A DNA stretch of 64,000 nt from Eudromia elegans (taxonomy: Eukaryota > Chordata > Aves > Tinamiformes > Tinamidae): positions 3,388,993-3,452,992 of the forward strand of contig PTEX01000048.1 of assembly GCA_003342815.1 (NCBI GenBank), read 5' to 3'. A program made the translations under genes and the position numbers. The notes beneath the pieces are model-generated. The model was given only the letters and a program-made list of their open reading frames with translations. It did not search any database and was not told where the DNA came from. This document shows positions 26,992-38,620 of this stretch, in pieces (position 1 is the first letter of the stretch; each line of letters begins with the position of its first letter).

Positions 26992-28075
26992 CCCCAAAAA
27001 GCGTCAGTTGCAACACTATACTTAAAGGTTCTTTAGCAATTTCTTTGGAAAATACTCCACTAATTAATTACCTCACAAAACTACATTTGAAGCAGAAGAC
27101 TCTTACTCATCTAAGCTAGAAGTACTTTTTAAAAAATTGTAGAAAAAGTATAGATTATATATATATATCTTTGCATTTGAATTGAATAAAAGATTCCTTC
27201 TTTCAACACAGGACTCTGTGTTACAAAAGTAGTACAAACGCTTCAGCTCCTCCTGCAGATAGTTTCATGGGCTCTCATCTAGCCAAAATGTGCAGCACGA
27301 TCATAGCTCCAGGTTATGAATTCATAAGTTACAAAAACAAGAAAGTCTCTGAAAGCCTTTTGGTTTAAAACCAAAAGAAAATTCCTTTCACACTATATTA
27401 AAAACAAAACAAACAGTAACAACAAAAAAATTCACAAAAACAAAACAAAAATAAGCTTTGATAGATAGCCTTCAATTTGGCTCATGCAGAATGACAACTA
27501 CAACTCCTGCAAACATGGCAAAAATCTGCCTTTGAATTAAACTAATGGAAACTTGAAAGCATCATACAAAGCATGCACAAAGTGTTCCCTTCATCTTCAA
27601 AAACAGGAATGATGCAATCCCTTGAATGGTCCCAGATTGGGTTCTTTCAAAAACCACAAAATATGTTTAGCATTAAAACAGAGGCAAGTGTTTCTATCTG
27701 ACTTCATGTTCAGTCAGGATGACCCATACTAATTACTGCATTAATGAAGTCTATTTAGATCTTATTGTGGAAATTTTAGTCCATAAGAAACAAAGTGTTG
27801 ATTGAAAGCCATAGAAAAATCCTTATGTGACAGATTTTTTTTTTTAACAACAGCTGATAAAACCTGTCAATGCTCAAGGGCACCCTACAGTTTCAACTAT
27901 ATAGCTTTAAATGAAATACAGTTGCTTCATTAGCTCAATTATCATGTCCTAAAAACTAGAAGATGGAATCCTTTAAATATCTATTTGTAATTTGAATTAA
28001 AATATACCTTGTTATCTCCTATTAACTTCAGAATAAAATTATAAAAATCACAAATCAGCATGATTTGCAATGCTT

Positions 28076-29140
28076 AGAATCATAGAAAGAAAAGAAAACA
28101 AAACAAAAAACAGGTTCTAGAGGAGCTCTGAAAGTCACTAACTCCAAACTGCTAAAAGCAAGGCCAACTGCCAAGTTAAATGAGGTCACACAGAGCTTTT
28201 TCCAGTCAAATTCTGCAAGTCTCCAAAGGAAGACAATTACACAATCATCTCTGGGCACCTGTTTCAGCACTCAACTCTGAGCGATTTTTCTTTTCTTCTC
28301 TGACAATGGGAATTCCAATGGGATACAACTTGCAACAACTGCCTCTCCTGTCTTCTCACTACACAACTGAAAAGTGTTTGGCCCTTCTCTCTAATTCCCT
28401 GTGAGGCAGCAGCAATCTGCTATTAAGTGCCTTTACCCTCCAGCCTTCTCTTGTCCTGGTCAAGCAACCTTTTTGTACACATCACACACTAGCTTCCTAA
28501 CCGTGTTTCACCAGTTTGTTGGCATCTCTCTTGCACTTGAGGGGAAAGCGGAACAAAACTGGACACAATATTTTCAATTTTTATTATTTTAGCTCCAGCC
28601 TTGTGAGTGCCAAGCAGAGGGGAACAATCCCTCCCCTTGTCCTCTGAGCTGCTCTCCTGCCCATGCAGTCTGGCACACAGCGCGTTTTTATTGATGCAAG
28701 GGCTGGCTGCTGACTTGTCGCTCCTATTGGGGCTCTCAGGGTCAATTCTATAGAGATGCTATCAAACCAGGCAGGCCCAAGTCTGCACCAATATAAGGCT
28801 AGAATCCTCCTAGGTGCTGGATTATGCATCTGGATTTTGAAAACACGAGAGTGGTTAAAGAAAAAAAAACTTTCAAAAGTGTTGCCCATATAGCAGACAT
28901 TCACCAGTATCCCCCCTTGTCCATAGGGTCAGTAATTTCATTGCAGAAGACAATCATTTTTTGAACATGTTTTGCCCTTTGTAAACCACACCAGCAGCTC
29001 CCAATCACGTTCTTTCCTTCATATACTTCAAAACAGCTTTCCTGAGGACCTGCTCCACATCTCTGCAGAGAATTGAGGTGAGGATGCCTGCAGTTCCCCA
29101 TATTCTCCTCATCTTTATTATAAAAGGAACAGTAGGCCCA
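28076..29140 (-). mobile_element. Old CR1 LINE, about 1 kb (minus)
   Basis: Read on the plus strand, this is the reverse complement of a CR1 3' half. It starts AGAATCATAGAAAG (the remains of the tail), passes through GCAAGGCCAACTGCCAAGTTAAAT and AAAACTGGACACAATATTTTC, then the CAAGCAGAGGGGAACAATC block, and reaches the region near GCCTGCAGTTCCCCATATTC at about 29085. Order and spacing follow a normal CR1. It is diverged, with many small indels and no useful frame, and is clearly older than the copies at 46.6 and 59.5 kb. It lies in CD2AP intron 1, in the same orientation as the gene. Confidence 0.75.
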
Positions 29141-31739
29141 GAATGTAGCAACAAAGAGAAAAAAATAGAAAGCAAGATCTATCTAAGATCTTGGCAGATA
29201 TCCAAGAGATGTTCTGCAGAACACCCAACACCCAAGTTTCATTTTTGCTCTTATTATGCCCACTTCCGTGCTAGGTACTCAGAATTCTGGAGAAGTCGGA
29301 TCATTTTTCTCAGTACCCAAGGATGAATTTGTGCACTTGAATGAAACAAAGCTTATGTGAACATGCCTATCACCCTCTCTCTACTCCCCAGAACCACTTC
29401 CTATACAATCACTAGGGTGAAACTCATCAAAAATATGACTCATACTTTTTTTCTTCCTCTCTCAAGAGTCGCCATAAAATATCCAAACTACAGTCCTCAC
29501 TGAGGAAGACTTCTGTACAACCTCCAACAGTGTTGCTCTTCTGTAACCTGCTGGCTGGCTAATCACCAAAAATGCATTTTGGAAATAGCTACAGCATACA
29601 TTATATCTTGCATAGCTAATTGACAGGAACACAGAACCATAGGTATTTGAAGAATTTGGGAAGGGAGCAGAGACATTACAGAACATTATGAAAAATAGTC
29701 TGGGGCAAGGGATATTGGTCATTACAATCAGGAAACTGAGAGAAAAATAAGAAATGAAGAAAGTCCTTTTGACTGTCTCTAGGCATTTTTGTAATTACCA
29801 GGCAATACTCCGATGAACCAGTGACACAGAAAAATAAAGAGAGAATCATCAATGTTACATCATTTTATATGTACACATATATATAGGTCAGGTTTTTACT
29901 CCTTCAATCACTACTCAGAACTGAAAAAAAAAAAAAAAATGGAATAAGCTGCATACTACGTCCTATTGCAAATATATGCCTACTTTAATAAATGTTTTCA
30001 GAGGTCAGGATAAACACATATAAAATAATCCATAATTTTTTTAATTCTCCCTCTGGAATTGGAGGAAATTGAATTTTACGCAAGCTCTGTTATGCTTCTA
30101 CTTGAAAACAACTGCTGGTTCAATTCACATACAGCCCCATAACATATCCAGCTACATGAAATACCTTCAAGCACTCCTCCAGTATAAGCGACAGACGACT
30201 TCATCTGTGGTGGTTTCCCTGCCTCACATTCTTAAATAAATGATGGTCACAGTAAAAGCAGATCCTACTATACTCAAATTTCTAAAAAACTACAACACAT
30301 TCTCTTTCTAGACACATTCTCTTTTCCTCTGTTGTGCTTTCGGCACCATGCATAATTTGGCTCAGACATGTGAAGGACTGTATTTGATTTACAAAAGCAA
30401 AACAGTATAGTTTATAACAGTTTATCTGTAATAAAATATTATATTCTGGTGTTTGTAAACACTCTTCTGAAAGACCTGCTTTCTTATTCAACATAACCAC
30501 AGCAGTATGGGATTAATATATTCACTCTTGTCCTATGAATTATTCCCTTACGTGTATCTATTGCCCCAACTTCAGAATGGTACTCCATGTTCCCTGGCTT
30601 CAGAACAGTTGTAATTCACACAAACACAAGGATTTGTATAAGGAGCTTTCTAACTGCCCATGGCTCACTCTTCAGGTGACAATCCAAAACTCTACAGATA
30701 CTTTGAAGCAGCTTCTAAATCTAGCTAAGTTTGTTAAGTCTTAAAAGAAAAATCTTTATTCTTCATTCAACCACTGGCTGAACCGGCTAGACTGGTCTGC
30801 TTTTCAAGAACATTTACTTTGGTCATTCACTGCGAATACAGTTAGTTACACCTACATGAACAATTTCAGGATGTCACAGAAATGAATGACCCTGTACTTG
30901 TCCTGTTCACGCTCATTCTCACGCGCTGCCTACTCTTGATACCTCTTCTCTCTCACTGCTCTAGAAATTCTGCTAGTTGCAGTGTGTTGATTTACTTTCC
31001 TGCCAAATCAGCCAGATGGTTCTCTTTGAGCATGATTTAACTCTGGCTAGTTTCTTGAACTAGACTATCCCTTCAGACACGTGAGCAATAAATCTGCCAA
31101 AAAGAAAGGTTAAAGAATGCATTGATCAGGGTACCATCCAAGTGCTTGACTATATCAGAAATGATGAATCTAGTACTTATCTGGCCAGTCAGTTTTCACA
31201 ATATATTTCATTAACAGTAGCATTCAAATTACAATGGAATATTTGCTGTTTTATGACAGCATTAAACAAGCAAAAAAAAAAGTATAAAGGCAGTCAAGTG
31301 ACAGGAACATTATGTTTCAGCTAACTGCAGGTAATTAGATGGTAAAGGTACAGAGGAAAACGGGTACATACTACATTGAAGCTAGTTAACCCAGTCTCAA
31401 AACATATGCATTGCTGAGGAAGATAGAATCCAAAACATTCAAAAACATGAGAAGTAACTGAATAGCAAGATTTAATTGCTTATAAACTAATTTCCCTTTA
31501 AGCCATTAATAAGACAATAAAGAAGAAGGCAAGTTTAAAAAGGATACTTGCCAGGCTAAAATGAATGGAGTAGGGAACAAGGAGAATGAAAGGTGTTTTA
31601 ACGATGAAGAATAAGAAACATGATATAATCATTTTGCTGGATCACAAACATTATAAAGCACCATTAAAATAGACATTCAGAAGAATGAAGTAGTTTCAGC
31701 TTGGATCAAGTGCCAAGTAACCACAGGCTACTGAAGGAG

Positions 31740-31764
31740 AAAAAAAAAAAAAAAAAGAAAAAAA
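31740..31764. repeat. A-rich tract in intron 1
   Basis: A run of A is interrupted by one G, without a recognisable retroelement beside it. Confidence 0.85.
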
Positions 31765-33507
31765 GACAAATTCTCTCCCTTCTCTGGCTCTTGAAATATA
31801 TTTGCACCCCTCTCTTGCAGAGGAGACAGTGTAATCACAGAGTAAGTCCATTCAGCATGCTGAAAGGGTGAAAAAATAACGTGCCAAAAAGAAGTTCCTC
31901 CCACAGCAACCAGCTTATCAATTCACACTGTGGCCTCATAACCACGAGAGCCAAAGCAAGCAAAGTAAAGAACCACAAAGCTCTGGCCCATTACAGCAGC
32001 AGCTGACAGTTATCTCTAACAAAGCACAAGGTGAAACTGCATTCACAGAGCAACTTCGGGACAAGATTACATAAAAACCAAATATTAAGGCAAAGCCTTT
32101 CCTATTTAAAGATATAACTCAGAAGAAAAGCGATGTGATTCTTTTTATTAGAGAGTGAAAACCTTATGAAACTAGCAGTTTCATTTCAACAAGCAATCTG
32201 ATAGAGACTTCTCAGGTCCAAAAAAATATATTGTGTAGTAATGATTTGTGGCATTCCTACCAAAAAAGTAAATGCAGAATAAAACAGAAACAATCCAGCT
32301 AGGGAAAAAATAACTATATGAGATTAAGGTAAACTGCCCATAAATCCACAACTGAACTCTACTGAGGTGTAGATTCTAACAGGTTTTATTTTAATAAATG
32401 CTAGAAACTTGCATTAACTAGCAATGCTGTAAATAGTATCATTACCCTTCTATTGCTTCCATTCACTCTTTTGCAGCCATCAGCTTCCTCAACTTACAGA
32501 GAACCAAAGTGGCTGACAACTAATACAGAAGCTTAAAATATTCAAGCTTCATATACAGTCAGAAATGTTTGAGTAAGAATGACCATTTAGTAATTTTGTC
32601 CAAGAGGTAAAAACTGATGATTTGGCGTCTTCTTTAAATGGTAAGTCAGGCATTTTTCCAGGAACTCTGGAAAAAAAATGCCATCTGAGTTTAAAACTAA
32701 AATAAAAATCAGAATATCACTAAGAACTCTAACCCACAAAAATTATTCACAGTAGCTGAGACATGGCTGCAGCAGAAGCAAGAGAATATTATCTTTTATT
32801 GCCTAAAACTATTTATATACTTCTAAAATCTGTCTTCATTCTTGTCAAGAGTATCATGTTCCTGGTGATTTAGGTACTGCCAGAAGGAGAACACTAGCTT
32901 AAGTTATTTAAATATTTTAAAGGAGTAATGTACCTGGTTGAACTAAAGAAGTTTATAAAATTTAATTTGTATTCATAACAAAACAGCAAATTCAAACTCA
33001 ATACATGGTACACATTCACAAACCATGCTCGCCTGCCTTAAGACACATTAAGCAGAGAGATCTCTGCTTCATTTTTCAGAACTACATCAGCAACCTTCTT
33101 TCCTGTAGCATCACAAGACAGCACTTTCTAAATTACTGAAATTAAAGGAAAAATTCTCCACATGAATATTCTTACCACAAGTTAACAGAAAATTTTAAGT
33201 GCACTTTATCATTCTTCAGAAATCAGATGAGGATTTTTTAAAAATAAGATATTAGATGCAAATTTATCTCATCAAAAATAATCCTGCCTACTATTATTAG
33301 TAGTAATTATCTTTATTTCATCCATTCAATTCATTCAAAATCCCAAAAAATGCAACATTTCACATTGACTGTATAAAGACAATGAATTCCAAATATGACT
33401 AGATAAATAAAATGAAATCCCAAACAGAAGTATTTGTTGCTATTAGGAAAAGTAAACATTTGTGCTAGTGTCACAATGTTACTTGACTGTAGTAAAATTT
33501 ATGCCAA

Positions 33508-33605
33508 GAATCACAAAATAACTTAGGTTGGAAAGAATCTACAGAGGTCATCTAGATGATCCTCCTGTTCAAAGCAAGGCTAACATCACAAGTAAGTCTT
33601 TGTTA
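33508..33605 (-). mobile_element. CR1 3'-end fragment (minus)
   Basis: This is a short piece, AGAATCACAAAATAACTTAG then GTTGGAAAGAATCTACAGAG then GTCATCTAG, the reverse complement of the final ~90 bases of a CR1 element. It is strongly 5'-truncated and diverged. Confidence 0.7.
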
Positions 33606-35303
33606 CACTATCAATATAGGAAGTGATCACTCCATAAAACAGGTAGCCCAACAGGTTGTTTTAGTACTCCAGTCCTGCCAGTAATCATTGTGACAAGACA
33701 GTCGTGGGCAAGAAAAAGCAGAGTTAAACTCATTGTCACAGTGACAGAACTGTATAGAATTATCTTTGTTTAAGAAAGTAAGGGAAAGCATAAGATGACT
33801 TTACCTTCGTTGATGAGGGGGCACATTTCAGACTGTTAGTAAATTCACACTTCAGTGTAGAAAAAAAGAAAATTGTGGAGGTGAAAAGTCAGGAAAAAGT
33901 TGAACGTTATTGACATCTAACTACATTAAAGAAATAAGGGACGTCTTTAAAAAAAACACACATAGGTGGCGCAGAGGCAGTTAAGGCAACATTGTAAATA
34001 TCGAAGTTGCAATCCCAAGTTAAACACCCTCTACTGGATACAGGTCACCTGAACTAAAACTTTACCAGGATCAAACATGGATTTTTGGCTGGAAATAACT
34101 TTACAACAGATCACCTAGCAAAACAATAAAATCATCTGATTGCCTTACCCGCTTCTGACAAGATGACCTAACTTTATTTAGACACTTCCACTGCTCTGAT
34201 TTCCTAAGAAATTATTTTTACGAAACTGGGTTAGGGAGATATTGGGCAAGCAGTCACGTGTGACAGCATGTCTGAGGAAACAGAGTGACAGGAAGAGCAA
34301 AGCGGTGACAAGCAGACAGATAGGGACAGAGCAGGCAGCGGAGGGCACCAAAAAGAAAATCTCGCCAAAGGACAATAAGAAAAGTTGACACAGACAGACA
34401 ACAAAAAGGAGGTCATTGAAAGTGAAGAGTCTTCAAAGGACAGATCTTACCCAAGTCAAATAAAACATTAGGAATTAATAAGGAAACAAAACTAACCAAC
34501 ACAGCAAATATCGTTACAGCTCTATGCAGAATGGAACTTGAATAGCAGCGTACTGAAAGAGGAAAGCAGCACCCAAAAAAAAAAGAAAGTCTGGCAGTCT
34601 GACAAGGATGGCACACAGAACAGATTCCATTTGAGGACAGCAACAGTATGAAAACTTCAAAAACCAAACTGACCGAGTACAAAGCAAACCTGTAAGGCAA
34701 CAGCTGTGGAAAGAGGTCACCAATGAAGCATTTCCCATTTCTCAAGACACAAAGAAGTCAGACTCATCAAGCAGCAGCTTCAAACAAACAAACCAAAAAA
34801 ACACAACACTAACCAAAAGAAAGGAAGTATTTCCCACACACACATACAGCCCATTCTTTTTGAACTGAGAATCTCACTGCCACAGGAAGCTGGAGGCCAA
34901 AAGCCACATTCCTCTTTGACCTCATTTTTAGAAGTCAGGGCTGGCCCATCGCTATCTATTAAAAGATATTGTCAAAATGCAAACACTGCTGAGAAAGTCC
35001 ATAAAGCAATAACTGTGACAAAATGTCAATGAAGAACTTCCTATGCCTGACATGTTTTTCATATCCTTCTCCTGCATACCTCCATATATTGTACACCTCA
35101 TACCTCCATACACCATACATCTTAGCAAGAGCTAATCCAGCAAATTATCCAGCAACATTTGATGACAGTGCTCTGTCAAAATATCCCCACCCTTAATGAA
35201 TTCCTAAATTTTAAACTGAGATAACAACATTATTAAGAAACGCAAGTGCACATACTTGCATCACTGACTTGCAACACTACCTGAAGACTCCAGACTTTTG
35301 GGG

Positions 35304-35331
35304 TTTTTTTTAAAAAAAAAAAAAAAAAAAA
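35304..35331. repeat. T8A20 tract in intron 1
   Basis: Eight T are followed directly by twenty A, so the junction can form a small hairpin. Confidence 0.9.
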
Positions 35332-38275
35332 GTTAGAAGATGAAATCATTAAGTTGTATTTTAATTAGTTCTTGCAATATTATTTAACATTTAAACAACT
35401 TAATACTAACACTATACATATTGGAAGCATTCAGTCCGGTTACAAAGATGTTAAATGATTTTTGTCTGCAACGTATTGATGAACAAAGCAAAAGATTTAA
35501 ACAAATCTAATGTTCTATAAATTCATGGACCAGAGCAAGTTACTACAAATATATTTGGGTTATAGAAGTTGTTAGTAATGAAGATATATGTCCAGCTTCT
35601 TAAGGTATCCCACAATTACAAAATCTTCTAGAGATTAAATGTAGTAAATTTGAATGAAATATGGATTAATGAATCAACCATATATCAAAGCTAAGAAAAA
35701 TTAAAAGAAATCAAATAAAATAGAACATAAAAAAGAATATAGCTAATAAGATGGTGGCAAAAGTCCAGTAGATTTTAGTGTATCACTGTGGTAAAACAGC
35801 AGCTATTGGTAAGACACAGGAAATTTTAATTTCATGCCACAAATGTAGCTCAACCCTCTTGACACCATATCCATACCCGATATAAATAAACTTTTTCAGA
35901 ATTGTAACTAGGAAAAATACCTTTTACCCGGCCATTGACAAAAGCAGAGAGGATGCTATTAATGTGTGAAGCTCCAATCTTCCCCTTAATGGCAATCCAT
36001 CCAAAACAGCAAAAAATATAATTCAGTCAGATACGGTCTTTTTTTAAATTTTTCCCCTCAGAAAACATCTGAATAGATTTTTCCTTCAATTAATCCATTT
36101 CTCCATCTACTTGCAGACTCACATACTGAATTACGATGATTATTTGCCTTCTCTTCTGCACTAACAGAGTTCCAGCAGGCATCTCTGAACATAACTAGTG
36201 AATAATAGACGATATAAAGTCACCACTAACAACATCTGCCCTCTCCTCATCATTCAGAGTGCCTGAACAAAAAGTCTTCTTGCAAAATTAATCTCCAGGC
36301 ATTACAAGTACATTTAAGTAACTGAAGGCATTTTTTGCTTCTCCTCCTTCTCTTCCTCCTGATTCCTGCAGATTCATACTGCCCTTTCCTTAACTCACTG
36401 CAAGTCTCAGAAAGTCACCCATGAATTTCCCACACAGATGCTTCACTAGGCCTATCTCAGCCAACTCTTATATGTGAAATCTCTTTCATATGCTGACATA
36501 AAAGACAAACTACCTCTTATCAGGAGCCAGCTCTACCATGACGTCAGTAAGAAAGTAATCAAACAATGGTTTCTCAAGGTAAATATGAAGCCATTATTAA
36601 AACAAAACAAAAAGTTAGTGTAATACAAACTCCAGTTAGTTTATAGGAGGTTTCTTCTTATCTTTCACTGCATTTTTACTGTATATTTTTCTCTGCACTT
36701 TTCAGTCACAAGAATATAAGTCTTGAAAATCTGGATGAAGGACAACATCTTCATGGAAACCCTAGGCAGGAAGCTTTGAGATCCTTCTGCAATCCCTTAT
36801 AAAGGTGTTCTGCTTGCCAGTGTTCTGGCCAGAGGCGTTTCTGTGTAATTGCCAATGCACACGAGCTCTTGCAGCAACTGATACAACAACAATGCTCGAC
36901 ACAGCCAGTAGTCACCTCTGGATTGGTAGTAACAGCTCATTACAGCTTTGCTACCAGAGGCAGCAAAGCAAAGACATGACATAAAACAGTGATCTGTATT
37001 AATCTTGTTTACTCTCCGCCTGAATGCTGGACCAAGACCTTTATTAAAATGCATGCAGTGCACACGGTATTCCTAGTTGCATAGTAGTGCTATCAGTAGC
37101 TCAAACCTATTACATGTAAACCCACAAGTATTTCACCTTTCAACAGTACACAACTGAGTTCAGAATTTTTAGTTACATTTTAGCTTTACTAAAAAGTAAT
37201 CCTTTACACCATAGGAGCTGTCATCACAGGCCACAGCAGTAACCCAAATACCCGCTCTTACTTTCCAGGTATCACAATGCAGCTCATAAAAGCATAAGGA
37301 ACAGCAAGCCTTATCTATTCAGCACATTTCACACAAAGCATCTAAAAGTTATATAATCCTGTTTATCTCTGACATTATTCTGTTTATCTTTGCTTATACA
37401 AACAAATGCAAACTTCATTTCACCTCCTACATATCTGACTTAGTTTTAAATGCAAAAGATGCCTGCTTACACAATACAGCCTTAAAATATGAAAATGAAA
37501 TCACATCTTTATAATCACGAGAAATGCAAGTCAGGAGGAGTATCGCTTTGGTAGCCTGATCCGCACACCATGTGATTCTTCCCTCCTTTCTATGCACGGA
37601 TGGTGAGGAAGTGAAGATGCCCCTAACCCATGTGCACTTCCATTTAAATGCTTAAATACTACTCGTTAAACTACAAAATATATGAGAGGGGCAGCATAAC
37701 GACGCACTGGTTTTTAATATTGACAAAAAGCACCCGCACGCTCTCCCACAAGCCCTGTACCACGAGCAGCTCGTACACAAGAGCCGTGGGGAAAGTAACA
37801 TAATCCACACATAGACAACCGAGACGGAGATAAAACGAACAGCAGAAATGGGGATAAACTCTGCAGAAAATAAAGACCGGCGTTTACGCCATTCCTGCAC
37901 ACTTCCTATGCAGACGCTCTTTACTTTTTTAACTAAGCGGAGTACAACCGAGTTTTGTGCAACAGAAATCTGAAGTGGCACGTTATGAAAAACATGAGGA
38001 CTTAAGTTTGTAGAAAAATAATACTTTTGCATAAGAATCAGCGAATAAGCAGCCGAAATCAAAGGGGAGCTGGGGGGAGAAAAACGACTTTTTACTCTTC
38101 ACGCAGCCTCCGCTTCGCTTCCTCCAGCCCGCCCGGGATCAACATTCGCTACAAAATACCTCGCTGCACCCGGGGCCCGACCGCCCCCAGACAAAGAGAG
38201 AGCAGGACCGAACCGAACCGGAGCGGTCCGGTCCCCCCGGGGCTCCGCGCCCGCCCGCCTGCCCGCCGCGCTCAC

Positions 38276-38279
38276 CCAT
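38276..38279 (-). CDS. CD2AP: CD2AP coding exon 1 (start codon plus one base)
   Basis: The ATG reads at 38279-38277 on the minus strand and is followed by a single G at 38276, then the donor GTGAGC (38275-38270). Joined to exon 2, which begins TGGACTAT, it gives ATG GTG GAC TAT, M-V-D-Y, the known N terminus of CD2AP. The exon therefore supplies only the initiator and one base of codon 2 (phase 1), and the rest of it is 5' UTR inside the CpG island. I chose this start because no other upstream ATG and donor pair fits the phase of exon 2. How far the UTR extends to the right cannot be read from sequence alone. Confidence 0.9.
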
Positions 38280-38487
38280 GCTGCGCCCGCCCGCTCGCCG
38301 CGGCTCGGCGGAGCGGCTCCGGCTCGCGGCGACGCGCTCAGAGCGGGCACGGCGGCTCCATTCGCGGCGCCGCCGCCGGCAGCCCGGGGCCGAGGCGGCC
38401 GCTCACCCGTCGCGTCGCGCCCGCCGCTCCCGCCCCTCGCCTCAGGCGAGCGCGAGCTCCGCCGCGCGCCCCGCCCCGCCGCGGGGG

Positions 38488-38505
38488 GCGCCAAATCCCG
38501 CGAGA
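38488..38505 (-). promoter_or_regulatory. E2F-type site abutting a TCTCGCGAGA-like element
   Basis: On the minus strand TTTGGCGC (38495-38488) fits the E2F consensus TTTSSCGC. Directly beside it, TCCCGCGAGA at 38496-38505 differs by one base from the TCTCGCGAGA core promoter element found in many vertebrate CpG-island promoters. A GC box (CCGCCCC) lies next to these at 38471-38477. The close packing suggests the promoter core lies here. Confidence 0.45.
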
Positions 38506-38552
38506 GCTGCGCACCCCCCCCCCCAACGCCGAGCGGCCGTTGCCAGGCGGCG

Positions 38553-38560
38553 TGACGTCA
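38553..38560. promoter_or_regulatory. Palindromic cAMP response element (TGACGTCA)
   Basis: This is a perfect 8-base CREB/ATF consensus inside the CpG island, about 275 bases upstream of the CD2AP ATG. It is symmetric, so it can serve transcription in either direction. Function is inferred from position and sequence only. Confidence 0.6.
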
Positions 38561-38620
38561 CACGCCCCCCCCCCCGCGCCATCGTCGCCGCCACAGGTGT
38601 CGCCCCCCCGCCATGTCGCG

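Larger units (their letters stand above)
17743..38275 (-). other. CD2AP: CD2AP intron 1 (20.5 kb)
   Basis: This is a long AT-rich first intron with a consensus donor (GTGAGC) and acceptor (CATTAG). It contains old CR1 pieces near 21.2-21.7, 28.1-29.1 and 33.5 kb, A tracts at 26977-26991, 31740-31764 and 35312-35331, a short CA repeat near 24.71 kb and a G-rich block at 19636-19654. The longest open frames (for example 116 codons at 24118-24468 and 136 codons at 37652-38062, both minus) show no recognisable protein, and I treat them as chance. I see no nested gene. Confidence 0.9.
1..38500 (-). other. CD2AP: CD2AP gene body, 5' part (partial; continues past position 1)
   Basis: This is the 5' end of the gene for CD2-associated protein, a cytoplasmic adaptor that links membrane receptors, CBL and endophilin-type endocytic proteins, and the actin cytoskeleton; in the kidney it supports the podocyte slit diaphragm. 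Four exons on the minus strand splice in phase to 140 residues: the first SH3 domain, a linker, and the start of the second SH3 domain. The translation matches human CD2AP, as I remember it, almost residue for residue in the SH3 parts. SH3KBP1 (CIN85) is the close paralogue, but the residues [17 protein letters not shown] and the linker NVASLVQR-STYGLPAGG fit CD2AP better. The rest of SH3-2, SH3-3, the proline-rich region and the C-terminal coiled coil lie outside the window. The right edge given is approximate because the transcription start is not visible. Confidence 0.95.
38100..38620 (-). promoter_or_regulatory. CD2AP: CpG-island promoter and 5' UTR of CD2AP
   Basis: This is an abrupt island of very high GC with dense CpG, set in AT-rich DNA on both sides and centred on the CD2AP start codon. 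I see no TATA box, so dispersed initiation is likely, as in most housekeeping-type vertebrate promoters. Candidate factor sites cluster at 38471-38560, upstream of the ATG on the minus strand. Long open frames on both strands here (up to about 200 codons) are composition artefacts of the GC-rich sequence, full of Arg, Ala and Pro. Confidence 0.88.

Noticed and set aside
34178-34745. Four overlapping Ser/Leu/Phe-rich minus-strand frames at 34.2-34.7 kb
   Set aside because: The products look like antisense of A-rich DNA (runs of Phe, Leu and Ser) and match no protein I know.
37652-38062. 136-codon minus-strand frame just downstream of CD2AP exon 1
   Set aside because: It lies in intron 1, has no recognisable domain, and overlaps another frame on the same strand. 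It is most likely chance.
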